Of a DNA stretch of 64,000 nucleotides, positions 45,215 to 52,355 are shown piece by piece (position 1 is the stretch's first letter; each line of letters starts with the position of its first letter). A program made the translations under genes and the position numbers. Source of the stretch: CAVQYV01 sp963718295 [NCBI: uncultured Methylomirabilota bacterium] (lineage in GTDB: Bacteria; Methylomirabilota; Methylomirabilia; CAVQYV01); NCBI GenBank assembly GCA_963718295.1, contig CAVQYV010000006.1:371775-435774 (forward strand), given 5' to 3'. The notes under the pieces were generated by a model. The model was not told the DNA's origin and did no database searches. It worked only from the letters and a program-made list of their open reading frames with translations.

Positions 45215-45681
45215 TGGGAAGCCACCAGCCCTTTTTGGAGGTAGTGAAGCCGGGAAGGCTCATCCTCACGCGGGTCATGCCCGGGGAGGAGGTCTTCACC
45301 AGGCTGAAGGAGATATCCATGCAGGAGCGGATCCAAAGAGCGGCGGTCCTTTCCGCCATCGGCAGCTTCGAGGACGTCATCTTCCGGAACCTGCAGGATG
45401 ATATTTCCCTTCCCATCCTCTTGGACAAGACCATGGAATTCAAGCTCCACGGGCCCTTTGAGGTCCTCTCCCTGGAGGGAAACCTCTTTCCCCTTCAGGC
45501 CCAACCCCTCTTGCACCTGCACTGCCAGCTCTCGGATTCCGAGGGCCGGGTGATTGGAGGCCATCTCTTTTCGGCAAAGGCCTTCTCCACCCTGGAGATC
45601 GTGCTGCAGGAGCTGGTGGAGAGCTCGGTGGTGAAGCAGAAGTCGGATCTGACCGGCCTCAACGAGCTGTTGAAGCCCTGA
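45214..45681 (+). CDS. PPC/DUF296-domain protein
   Basis: A 155-residue PPC (AT-hook-linked, DUF296) protein: GRLILTRVMPGEEVFTRLKE, AVLSAIGSFEDVIF and SDSEGRVIGGHLFSAKAFST followed by LEIVLQELV follow the family pattern. Bacterial stand-alone PPC proteins form trimers and may bind DNA or a small ligand. Start ATG overlaps the glycerate kinase stop by one base (TGATG), so translation is coupled and it closes the operon, before a terminator. An 66-base piece of a similar gene lies at 56237. Confidence 0.85.
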   Translation: MGSHQPFLEVVKPGRLILTRVMPGEEVFTRLKEISMQERIQRAAVLSAIGSFEDVIFRNLQDDISLPILLDKTMEFKLHGPFEVLSLEGNLFPLQAQPLLHLHCQLSDSEGRVIGGHLFSAKAFSTLEIVLQELVESSVVKQKSDLTGLNELLKP

Positions 45682-45710
45682 TTGTGTGAGAGCCATGGAG
45701 TATGAATGAA

Positions 45711-45749
45711 GCCGTCCGGGGGGAGTAAGCCCTCGGACGGCCTTTTTTT
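45711..45749 (+). terminator. Rho-independent terminator
   Basis: GCCGTCCG (45711-45718) and CGGACGGC (45734-45741) frame a smaller inner stem, followed by TTTTTTT, 30 bases after the PPC gene. It ends the glyoxylate/glycerate operon. Confidence 0.92.
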
Positions 45750-45962
45750 CGGCAGGAAGGGAATGAATGCGGCGATCAGGGGGGCGTTACAGCCAAAACT
45801 CAACTACTTGGGCCGGACACCGAGCCTCGATCCTTTGACCGAGAAGTTGTTTTGGAACCTACGTACCCTTTTCTACTTACTAAAGGGTGCATGAATGCAG
45901 GGACGACGGATGAAGGATCTGCGCCTTTGACAAGCCCGGCCCAAACCGGGAAGGAAAAGGCG

Positions 45963-45991
45963 TTGACAAGACAAATATTGGGTAGTAAATA
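45963..45991 (+). promoter_or_regulatory. Strong sigma70-type promoter before the integron
   Basis: TTGACA at 45963-45968, 17 bases, TAAATA at 45986-45991. It points to the intI remnant and the cassette array and could drive either. The region 45750-46049 otherwise holds no supported gene. Confidence 0.6.
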
Positions 45992-46049
45992 GTCCGTAGG
46001 GCGAGAGGGCGGTGAGCTGACCAGGGCTGCCCTTCTGTCGCAACTCCCG

Positions 46050-46526
46050 ACTCCTTCTTGGCCATCGAAGAGAAAGTCAGCGCTTCGACTCAGAACCAGG
46101 CGCTCAGTGCTTTGGCTTTTCCTCTATCGCTATGTGCTGGAGCGTGAGATTGGCGACCTCGGCGAGGTGATCCGCGCCCGGAATCCGAAAAGAATACCCG
46201 TCGTCATGAGCCGAGAGGAAGTCAAAGCCGTCCTCGGGCATCTCCAAGGCGACAAGTGGCTCATGGCGAGCCTCATGTATGGCGCCGGGTTACGGCTCAT
46301 GGAATGCCTCCGCCTGCGCATCCAGGACATCGACTTCGTCCGTTGGAAGAACCCCAAGACCGGCGAAGAGGGGCGGCATCACCGGTAGATGAATCACTGG
46401 TTCAAAAAGCGGTAAGAGACGCCGTCGCCAGGGCTGGCTTGACCAAGAGAGCTACGTGCCATACTTTCCGGCATTCCTTCGCAACTCACCTGCTGATTAG
46501 CCAGATCCAGATGAATGGATATGAAT
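46050..46526 (+). pseudogene. intI: Integron integrase remnant
   Basis: Pieces in two or three frames spell an IntI-like tyrosine recombinase: [15 protein letters not shown] before 46107, then [40 protein letters not shown] (box I Arg), and in another frame [20 protein letters not shown] and [13 protein letters not shown] (box II HxxR). Missing are the first ~60 residues, the stretch between box I and box II (including the integron-specific insertion) and the end with the GHKDxxTT and catalytic Tyr. Frameshifts occur near 46107 and 46385. The gene reads towards the cassettes, opposite to the classical class 1 arrangement. It cannot be active. Confidence 0.8.
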
Positions 46527-46639
46527 AACGGACTGAAGCTTATCGAAGCGTGTTTCGCAGCTCTTATAAGAGGCATTTGATGTATTTGGGTGATGAGGTG
46601 GGCGAGCCCGATGACACGGCCTGCCGCAGTTGGAGGAAC

Positions 46640-46955
46640 CGTGACGATGCGACTCGCGATGGGGCGTACGTCGTCTCCCTTGCTGTCGTGGAGCGCGAGT
46701 TGGGCCTCGTGGCGCTCTCGAGGAGTCTGACACGCGCACTGGTGCGGACTACTACGTGGGCAGGCCAGGACTGCTGGATCTCGAAGAGGCAATCCGGCTT
46801 GAGGTATCGGGTGTTGACGAAGGCGACCGGACAGAGATCCGTAGGAGGCTGAAAGCCAAGGTAGATCAGGCGGCAGAGAGGTGTTTCGTTCCTTCCAGCT
46901 TACGCCAGCGTTGTCGGGTTTCGGGAAGCAACGGTTCTGGTTAGCCCTGTCGAGG
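46640..46955 (+). pseudogene. Decayed gene of unknown function (P1)
   Basis: Fragments in different frames join into protein-like text: GAYVVSLAVVERELGLVAL, then VGRPGLLDLEEAIRLEVSGV and DEGDRTEIRRRLKAKVDQA. At least two frameshifts and a stop interrupt it. The family is not recognised. It may have been the first cassette after intI. Confidence 0.4.
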
Positions 46956-47079
46956 GTCCTGACGGTGAATGACCGGCACACGGACTGCGCAGGACTTTTC
47001 GGGCGAGAGCTGCTGCAGCCCTCGCTGACGGGAGGGCTGAGGAAGCGCAACGCCTGTTTTCTGAGGCAGCTGTTCATGA

Positions 47080-48090
47080 GAGAGAGGCGCTGGCGTCGGT
47101 GCCCAGCGACAGGCCCAGAACCCGGAGTGTTCTCTCGGTCAGTGTGGCTTCACTGCTGTACAAGGGTCTGAGACTTGACGAAGCGGAGAAGGCGATCTTC
47201 GGCCTCCTTGGCAACAGGGGACTTGGAGTCCTGGGCCGAACGGGAGTTACGCGAGCTCCTGAACGTAGTTGCAGACGAGCGCTTGCTGATGACGAGACTT
47301 GCCCGTCGCTATTCGGGAGAGAGCATTACCGTCTCCCTTCGCGGCGGCGAGATTGGTGCGGGCCGCCCTGGACCTAATTCTGGAAAAGGCAAGCGGGTTC
47401 CGTGCTCTGCTCTATCGCGCCGCAGAATGGGTCGGCCAGTTTCCTATGCGGCACCAAGGGAGCTCCGCCCAGAGAGGTCCTAGAGCTTGCCCAAGCTCGG
47501 GCGACCGGGCCTCAGCGGGAAGTACAGGTTGGAGATCAGGCTGACCGAGCCCTTCAGCCCAATTGTTCGAACCTCCGCGGGTTGCACCTACGGAGCTTTC
47601 GGATCGCCTCTTCGACTTCCTTCGGTGTCTCTCCGTTGGAACGCCTGAGCAGGCTCGAAGCTGTGGTACCACAACCCGACTATCGCAAGGCGTTACTTCA
47701 ACTCACCCGGAATATCGTTCCAAGGGGTAGACGGATCCAAGAGGTCGGCGTGTACCGCAAGAAGCTCGATCGTCTCGAGTCTGTTTATCTGACCGACGCT
47801 ATACCGCCACGGATTCGGGCAGCGATCCCACGGGAAGACATTCCGGCGGAGGAGCAGACTGCTGTGTCGGGAACGCTTCGCGCGCTGCACTTGGACAAGA
47901 ACTGGCTCGAACTCGCTCTAGAAGATGGGAGCCACATGACCTGCTACACCCTGCCCGAAATGCTGGATGATGTCGTTGGCCCGATGGTGAATCACCAGCT
48001 AGTCGTCACAGGGCGCAGGCGCCAGAGACGAGGCAGGGAACGCATGCTTGTGCAGGAGATGGAGTTGTCGACGCGGAATAAAGAGAGCAG
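47080..48090 (+). pseudogene. Decayed gene of unknown function (P2)
   Basis: Segments in shifting frames read as one protein: SVLSVSVASLLYKGLRLDEA, ELRELLNVVADERLLMTRLA, then the last 130 residues intact from DYRKALLQLTRNIVPRGRRI to HLDKNWLELALEDGSHMTCY and LPEMLDDVVGPMVNHQLVVT. At least three frameshifts are needed to join these. The tail has a beta-rich, OB-like appearance, but I do not recognise the family. It ends at an attC-type site (48090), so it is probably a dead cassette gene. Confidence 0.5.
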
Positions 48091-48150
48091 CCTAACATCA
48101 GCATGCAGCGGACGGCGCTGCGCGCCGCCGCTGATGCCGCCCCGATAGGC
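48090..48150 (+). other. attC-type site (integron recombination site)
   Basis: Starts GCCTAAC (RYYYAAC) and ends GATAGGC, one mismatch to GTTRRRY. In between, CAGCGG-A-CGGCGC and GCGCCGCCGCTG form a near-perfect stem with one extrahelical A, the strand-choice signature of attC. Confidence 0.65.
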
Positions 48151-48200
48151 AAATATAAAAACAGAAATAATTCGATAATCTTAAAAAGGGGGGGGTTCTT

Positions 48201-48413
48201 ATGTCGGACGACGATTACACGTATCATAACTGCACGGCGACCTGTCCTCACGAGGTTTCTTCGGTTCTGCATCCGATGCCGGAAAAATGCGGAAAGAAAT
48301 GTGATTGCCAGACAAAGAGCGACGGCTCTCATCCGGCTTTTCGCACAACTGTCCCGAGCACGGCAATTGGTGAAAGACCGCGACACAACAGGCTGAGGGG
48401 CAGCTTGATATGA
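48201..48413 (+). CDS. Small Cys-rich cassette protein, unknown
   Basis: A 70-residue frame preceded by AAAAAGGGGGGGG seven bases away, a possible ribosome binding site. It has four or five Cys in its first half (HNCTATCPHEVSS and EKCGKKCDCQTK), as in a small zinc-binding protein. It is the only reasonable gene between the attC-type sites at 48090 and 48510. Not recognised; the reading may be fortuitous. Confidence 0.35.
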   Translation: MSDDDYTYHNCTATCPHEVSSVLHPMPEKCGKKCDCQTKSDGSHPAFRTTVPSTAIGERPRHNRLRGSLI

Positions 48414-48509
48414 GCAATAAGGAGTCAGATAAGGGATAGGTCTGGCATCATCGCGATATAGACTGATCTGAGCAACTTGTTAACGCTATCTTGATAAAAT
48501 GTTAAGAAT

Positions 48510-48525
48510 GCCTAACAAGCAAACG
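48510..48525 (+). other. Left half of an attC-type site split by a RAYT unit
   Basis: GCCTAACAAGCAAACG has the RYYYAAC end and spacer of an attC site, and the GAGGGGACG repeats start directly after it. The matching right half appears at 49898-49927, on the far side of the RAYT unit. Confidence 0.5.
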
Positions 48526-48826
48526 AGGGTTGAGGGGACGCAGAGGTTGAGGGGACGTTGTTCAATAGGGGAGGTTGAGGGGACGTTGGGGAGGTTGAGG
48601 GGACGTTGTTCAATATGTTCAAAATATGCTCGGGCAATTCAGCCCCGACAGGAAGAAAGCGATTCGCATCTACCACGAGTTCCTATCGGAGGGAAAAAAC
48701 TGGGGCAGACGCCCTGAACTCGTGGGAGGAGTGGGAGCGTTGAGGGGACGGAGAAGGTTGAGGGGACGTGGAGGTTGAGGGGGACGTTGTTCAATAGGTT
48801 CAAAATATGTCTTGAAAAACCTTCTG
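48526..48826 (+). repeat. REP-like GTTGAGGGGACG repeats with duplicated RAYT fragment
   Basis: At least seven copies of (G)GTTGAGGGGACG, several extended by TTGTTCAATA, in irregular tandem. Between two blocks, 48627-48735 copies ~108 bases from the RAYT gene itself (49326-49434) with about five changes. The inverse units recur on the other side at 49830-49895. Confidence 0.8.
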
Positions 48827-48840
48827 CTCTATGGTAAGGG

Positions 48841-49824
48841 ATGACCATGCCGCGACAAGCTCGATTCGACGCACCCGGAACCCTTCACCATGCCATGATT
48901 CGAGGCATCGAAGGCCGACGGATCTTTGAAGGGGACGAGGATCGCGAGCATTTCCTCTCTCGGGTGCGCATCTTGGTGAAGGAGACCCAAACCCGCATCC
49001 TGGCCTGGGCGATCCTGGACAATCATGTCCACCTGCTGCTCTTCAGCGGCAAGGAAGGGATTTCCACCTTCATGCGCAGGCTGTTGACGGGCTATGCAAT
49101 CTGGTTTAACCGGAAGCATAGAAGGAGCGGTCATCTCTTTCAGAATCGATTCAAGTCCATCGTCTGCGAAAAAGACCCCTACTTGCTGGAGCTGGTCCGC
49201 TATATTCACCTGAATCCCCTGCGGGCCCAGGTGGTCAAAAGTGTGCAGGAGCTGGATCGCTACCCTTGGAGTGGCCACAGCGCCTTGGTGGGAAGGCATC
49301 CCAACGATTGGCAGGAAAAGGAATATGTGCTCGGGCAATTCAGCCCCGACCGGAAGAAAGCGATCCGCATCTACCACGAGTTCCTATCGGAGGGAAAAGA
49401 CTGGGGCAGACGCCCTGAACTCGTGGGAGGAGGGCTGATCCGAAGCCTGGGGGGCTGGTCGCAGGTCCTGTCCCTCGGAAGGAAAAGGGGAGAGATAGAG
49501 CACGATGCCCGCATCCTGGGGAGTGGCGATTTCGTCCAGGCCGTGTTGCAGGAAGCGGAGGAAAAGATAGCACGGCAGATACGGTATCAGGGTGGGAACG
49601 ACTCGGCTGCTGCAATCATCAAAAAGGCGTGCAAGGCAGAAGGCGTGAACGAACAGGAACTTCTGCGCGGTGGGCGAAGGAGGAAGGTGTCCCAGGTGAG
49701 GGCTCAGATCGCATGTCATCTGGCCCGAGAAATGGGACTTCCCATGGCCGAGATCGCCCGGAAGGTAGGCGTGGGGACATCAGCGATTGCGATGGCCATC
49801 CGAAAGGAAGAGGAAAGGGGATAA
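48841..49824 (+). CDS. REP-associated tyrosine transposase (RAYT)
   Basis: A 327-residue Y1-type HUH transposase: MPRQARFDAPGTLHHAMIRG is the RAYT start, DNHVHLLLFSG holds the HUH pair, KHRRSGHLFQNRFKSIVCEK and LELVRYIHLNPLRAQVV are family motifs. Residues ~230-327 add a helix-turn-helix tail like DnaA domain IV (REMGLPMAEIARKVGVGTSA). RAYTs are domesticated relatives of IS200 enzymes that act on REP repeats; here GAGGGGACG units flank the gene on both sides in inverse orientation. Start ATG 48841 (or 48847) follows AAGGG. Confidence 0.9.
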   Translation: MTMPRQARFDAPGTLHHAMIRGIEGRRIFEGDEDREHFLSRVRILVKETQTRILAWAILDNHVHLLLFSGKEGISTFMRRLLTGYAIWFNRKHRRSGHLFQNRFKSIVCEKDPYLLELVRYIHLNPLRAQVVKSVQELDRYPWSGHSALVGRHPNDWQEKEYVLGQFSPDRKKAIRIYHEFLSEGKDWGRRPELVGGGLIRSLGGWSQVLSLGRKRGEIEHDARILGSGDFVQAVLQEAEEKIARQIRYQGGNDSAAAIIKKACKAEGVNEQELLRGGRRRKVSQVRAQIACHLAREMGLPMAEIARKVGVGTSAIAMAIRKEEERG

Positions 49825-49829
49825 AAGTG

Positions 49830-49895
49830 ATGATATTGAACAACGTCCCCTCCACCCGTCCCCTTCGCCCGTCCAACGTCCCCTCCACCCGTCCT
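49830..49895 (-). repeat. Inverse REP-like repeats downstream of RAYT
   Basis: TATTGAACAACGTCCCCTC and three further (C)GTCCCCTC-type units are reverse complements of the GAGGGGACGTTGTTCAATA units before the gene, so the gene sits inside a long inverted arrangement. Confidence 0.75.
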
Positions 49896-49897
49896 TT

Positions 49898-49927
49898 AAA
49901 CCGCGCCGCTGAGCTTTGTCGTTCGGC
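49898..49927 (+). other. Right half of an attC-type site split by a RAYT unit
   Basis: CCGCGCCGCTGAGCTTTGTC followed by GTTCGGC matches the right halves of the attC-type sites at 59057-59124 and 63932-64000 (GCCGGTGAGCTTGGTCGTT). Its left half is at 48510. Confidence 0.55.
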
Positions 49928-49968
49928 AGTGACCGAATCTATTCACACCCGTAAGGAGATTTTCTGCA

Positions 49969-50715
49969 TTGGATATTCCACGGATCTTCAACATCACCGA
50001 AAGTGCTCACCGCATCCATAACCCGTTCACACCCGAAAAGCTCGCCACTCTCGGCGCGGCGCTGCGTCTGGAAACGGGAACCCGAGTGCTCGACCTCGGC
50101 AGCGGTTCGGGGGAGATGCTGTGCACCTGGGCACGCGATTACGGAGTCATCGGCACCGGCATCGACATGAGCCAGTTGTTCACCGAGCAAGCGAAACTCC
50201 GCGCTGAAAAACTCGGTGTCGCCGATCAAGTCAAGTTCATCCATGGCGATGCTGCCGGCTTCGTCTCTGACGAGAAGGCCGGTGTGGCAGCCTGTCTCGG
50301 TGCCACGTGGATCGCTGGGGGAGTCGTCGGCACCATCGAGCTTCTGGCGCAGAGCCTCCGCCCCGGAGGGATCATCCTCATCGGCGAGCCCTACTGGCGG
50401 CAGTTACCGCCGACGGAAGATGTTGCCAGGGGGTGTCTTGCCGGCTCAATCTCCGACTTTCTCCTGCTTCCAGAACTTCTCGCGTCTTTCGGCCACCTCG
50501 GCTACGACGTCGTGGAAATGGTTTTGGCAGACCAAGACAGCTGGGACAGATACGAGGCGGCCAAGTGGCTCACCATGCGCCGATGGCTTGAAGCCAATCC
50601 CGACGACGAGTTCGCGAAAGATGTTCGAGCCAAACTAACCTCGGAACCCGAGCGCTACGCCGCTTACACGCGTGAATACCTGGGCTGGGGCGTGTTCGCG
50701 CTGATGACGCGGTGA
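49969..50715 (+). CDS. Class I SAM-dependent methyltransferase (cassette gene)
   Basis: A 248-residue protein with SAM motif I VLDLGSGSGEMLCTWARDYG near residue 41, an acidic end of strand 2 (GTGIDMSQLF) and motif post I GDAAGF. The rest is a small substrate lid. It resembles ubiquinone/menaquinone-type methyltransferases; substrate unknown. The start is TTG with AAGGAG nine bases upstream. It lies directly after the broken attC half at 49898 and before the attC at 50762, the position of a cassette gene. Confidence 0.8.
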   Translation: MDIPRIFNITESAHRIHNPFTPEKLATLGAALRLETGTRVLDLGSGSGEMLCTWARDYGVIGTGIDMSQLFTEQAKLRAEKLGVADQVKFIHGDAAGFVSDEKAGVAACLGATWIAGGVVGTIELLAQSLRPGGIILIGEPYWRQLPPTEDVARGCLAGSISDFLLLPELLASFGHLGYDVVEMVLADQDSWDRYEAAKWLTMRRWLEANPDDEFAKDVRAKLTSEPERYAAYTREYLGWGVFALMTR

Positions 50716-50761
50716 TGAGGGGATTACCGGGCGACTCAGAAAGTGGGGAAAATCCAATCAT

Positions 50762-50820
50762 GCCTAACAACTCATTCAAGCCGACGCCGCTTCGCGGCGC
50801 GGCTTAATTCAGGCGGCCAG
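50762..50820 (+). other. attC-type site
   Basis: GCCTAAC at 50762-50768, then AAGCCG-A-CGCCGC TTC GCGGCG-CGGCTT, a perfect stem with one extrahelical A, as in aadA-type attC sites. The right end (GGCCAGA) departs from GTTRRRY. Confidence 0.75.
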
Positions 50821-50839
50821 ATGAGGAAGGAAGACGGGA

Positions 50840-51116
50840 ATGGGTGACTCTGGCATCGTGACCACGATCTCTGTGCTGGCGCTCCTTCTTGTCATCGCCG
50901 CTGTCGCGGCCTTCGTGGTCGCGTGGCGGGTTCGCAGCAGGGCTCTCCGCGCCATGGTCGGTGTTTCTCTTGCTGGCAAGCGCGTTTGCCTGTGGGGTTC
51001 TCTCCGCGCTGGCAGCGATGTCTGTTGCCGCTCTTGGCGTCGGCGCTCTGGTCTTAGCGGCCAGAAGAGTGGAGGAGCCGCATCCGGGGCGAAGGACCGC
51101 GGCGGAGCCGGAATGA
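50840..51116 (+). pseudogene. Small membrane protein gene with frameshift
   Basis: From ATG 50840 the frame gives one hydrophobic helix (VTTISVLALLLVIAAVAAFV) and VAWRVRSRALRAMVG; the second helix (VFLLLASAFACGVLSALAAM) and tail VLAARRVEEPHPGRRTAAEP continue one frame over, changed near 50960. Joined, it would be about 92 residues with two transmembrane helices. It follows the attC at 50762 and so looks like a cassette gene with a single-base change or sequencing error. Confidence 0.5.
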
Positions 51117-51164
51117 GGAAGCCGAACCTCGGCGTGCATGGTAGGCTCGCAAGCTCGCCACCAT

Positions 51165-51260
51165 GGGGAGACCGGGGACACATCCCATTTTTCTCAAGGC
51201 CTCGCGGAAGAGCCAGGATGAGGATCGAATACGAATAAATGGGATGTGTTCCCCTTTTTT
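51165..51260 (+). repeat. 96-bp MITE-like direct repeat, left copy
   Basis: Contains GGGGACACATCCCATTT near its left and AAATGGGATGTGTTCCCC at its right end, so the unit folds on itself. The same sequence with about ten changes lies at 56316-56410 in direct orientation; the three-gene operon lies between. Confidence 0.85.
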
Positions 51261-51400
51261 AGCTACCGAGCAGTCGCCTTATTGGTCCGAATCATCTGGA
51301 AGGCCTCCGACGGATGCTCCCTCCTCTCTCCCACACAAGTCTTTCTGCCTCGGCCCATGGATCCTTGAAAAACTCGGGGTGGGCAAGAGCATTCATGCCC

Positions 51401-51429
51401 TTGACTTGACAGGAGAAAGAATCTACACT
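51401..51429 (+). promoter_or_regulatory. Sigma70-type promoter of the three-gene operon
   Basis: TTGACT at 51401-51406, 17 bases, TACACT at 51424-51429, giving a start about 17 bases before the ATG at 51453. The interval 51261-51400 holds nothing else identifiable. Confidence 0.5.
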
Positions 51430-51452
51430 GCTCCCACAACAATCGGAACTCG

Positions 51453-52352
51453 ATGTACGCCTTTATCCGGGTTGGGTCTCTTATGAAGACTGAACCTTCC
51501 ACGACTCCTTTAGATCTCCAAGGGCTTGACGAGCTCATCCTGAAGGTCCTGTCCCGCGATCGATTTGGGTTAACCGTGGCTAAGATCCGCCGAGACCTTC
51601 CACCCGCCTATCGGGCCTCTGCCAAGCAGATAAATGCACGCCTAGACGTTCTTTTGGGAAAAGGCCTGATTCATGCCTGGCCTCCTTTCCATGAAACAGG
51701 TACCAAGCCAACTGCCCCGATTTTTTCTCTAGAACCTTTGGAACCATTGATTTCAGGCCAGATTGTCCAGTGGTTGAGCACCCAACCCCTTCCCCTTAGC
51801 GACGTCAAAAAACGACTTCCTGCACATGTCAGTAGGCATCTTGCTGTTTTCTTAGATCCTCTGTTGAAGAACAGAAAGGTTAAGCATCATCCTCCGCTCA
51901 AGGGAAAACGCCTGCTGAGTTTGATGGATCCGGATCCGGTTGGCTTTCTGGGTGCCGAACTCAAGAAGCTGTTCGCCAGGGGTATAAAGCTTGGTTTTTC
52001 GGGGGAGGCCGTCGCCCAGTCTGCCCAAAGGTATCTCAAAATCGAACAGCCTAAAGAAGTAGTCAGGAGCCCCGCGGAGATTGAAAAAATTATCTTCAAG
52101 GCAATGACCTTTCTCAAGCCTGCCGCAGCTCAAGGGGCCCTCGTCTATATTCCGGATCTCAGGCGAGCTCTCTGCGACATGTTCCCGGACAAGGATTCCT
52201 TTGACCGGGCAATCATCCATCTGGCAGAACTCGAAAAGGTTCAACTGCAGTCTCATTCTCTTCCTGCTGAACTCACGGATGAGGAAAAGGCTGCCATGAT
52301 CGATAACGGCCGTAGCAGCTACTTCATGGCCGTTGGAATCCGAATGGAATAG
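51453..52352 (+). CDS. Winged-helix-like protein of candidate defence operon (gene A)
   Basis: A 299-residue protein (or 289 from ATG 51483), no signal peptide. The N-terminal part (LDELILKVLSRDRFGLTVAK, INARLDVLLGKGLIHAW) and the C-terminal part (LVYIPDLRRALCDMFPDKDS, FDRAIIHLAELEKVQLQSHS) look like winged-helix domains; the end DNGRSSYFMAVGIRME is a wing-like hairpin. I do not recognise a family by name. It opens an operon with an ATPase (3-base gap) and a nuclease-translocase, so DNA binding or a specificity role is inferred. Ribosome binding sites are weak at both candidate starts. Confidence 0.7.
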   Translation: MYAFIRVGSLMKTEPSTTPLDLQGLDELILKVLSRDRFGLTVAKIRRDLPPAYRASAKQINARLDVLLGKGLIHAWPPFHETGTKPTAPIFSLEPLEPLISGQIVQWLSTQPLPLSDVKKRLPAHVSRHLAVFLDPLLKNRKVKHHPPLKGKRLLSLMDPDPVGFLGAELKKLFARGIKLGFSGEAVAQSAQRYLKIEQPKEVVRSPAEIEKIIFKAMTFLKPAAAQGALVYIPDLRRALCDMFPDKDSFDRAIIHLAELEKVQLQSHSLPAELTDEEKAAMIDNGRSSYFMAVGIRME

Positions 52353-52355
52353 ATC

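Noticed and set aside
45214-45681. PPC protein as a nucleoid regulator of the integron
   Set aside because: It is translationally coupled to glycerate kinase and followed by a strong terminator; nothing links it to the array except a stray fragment.
48526-48826. GTTGAGGGGACG repeats as a possible CRISPR array
   Set aside because: Units are short, unevenly spaced, lack unique spacers of constant length, and have inverse copies on the other side of a RAYT gene.
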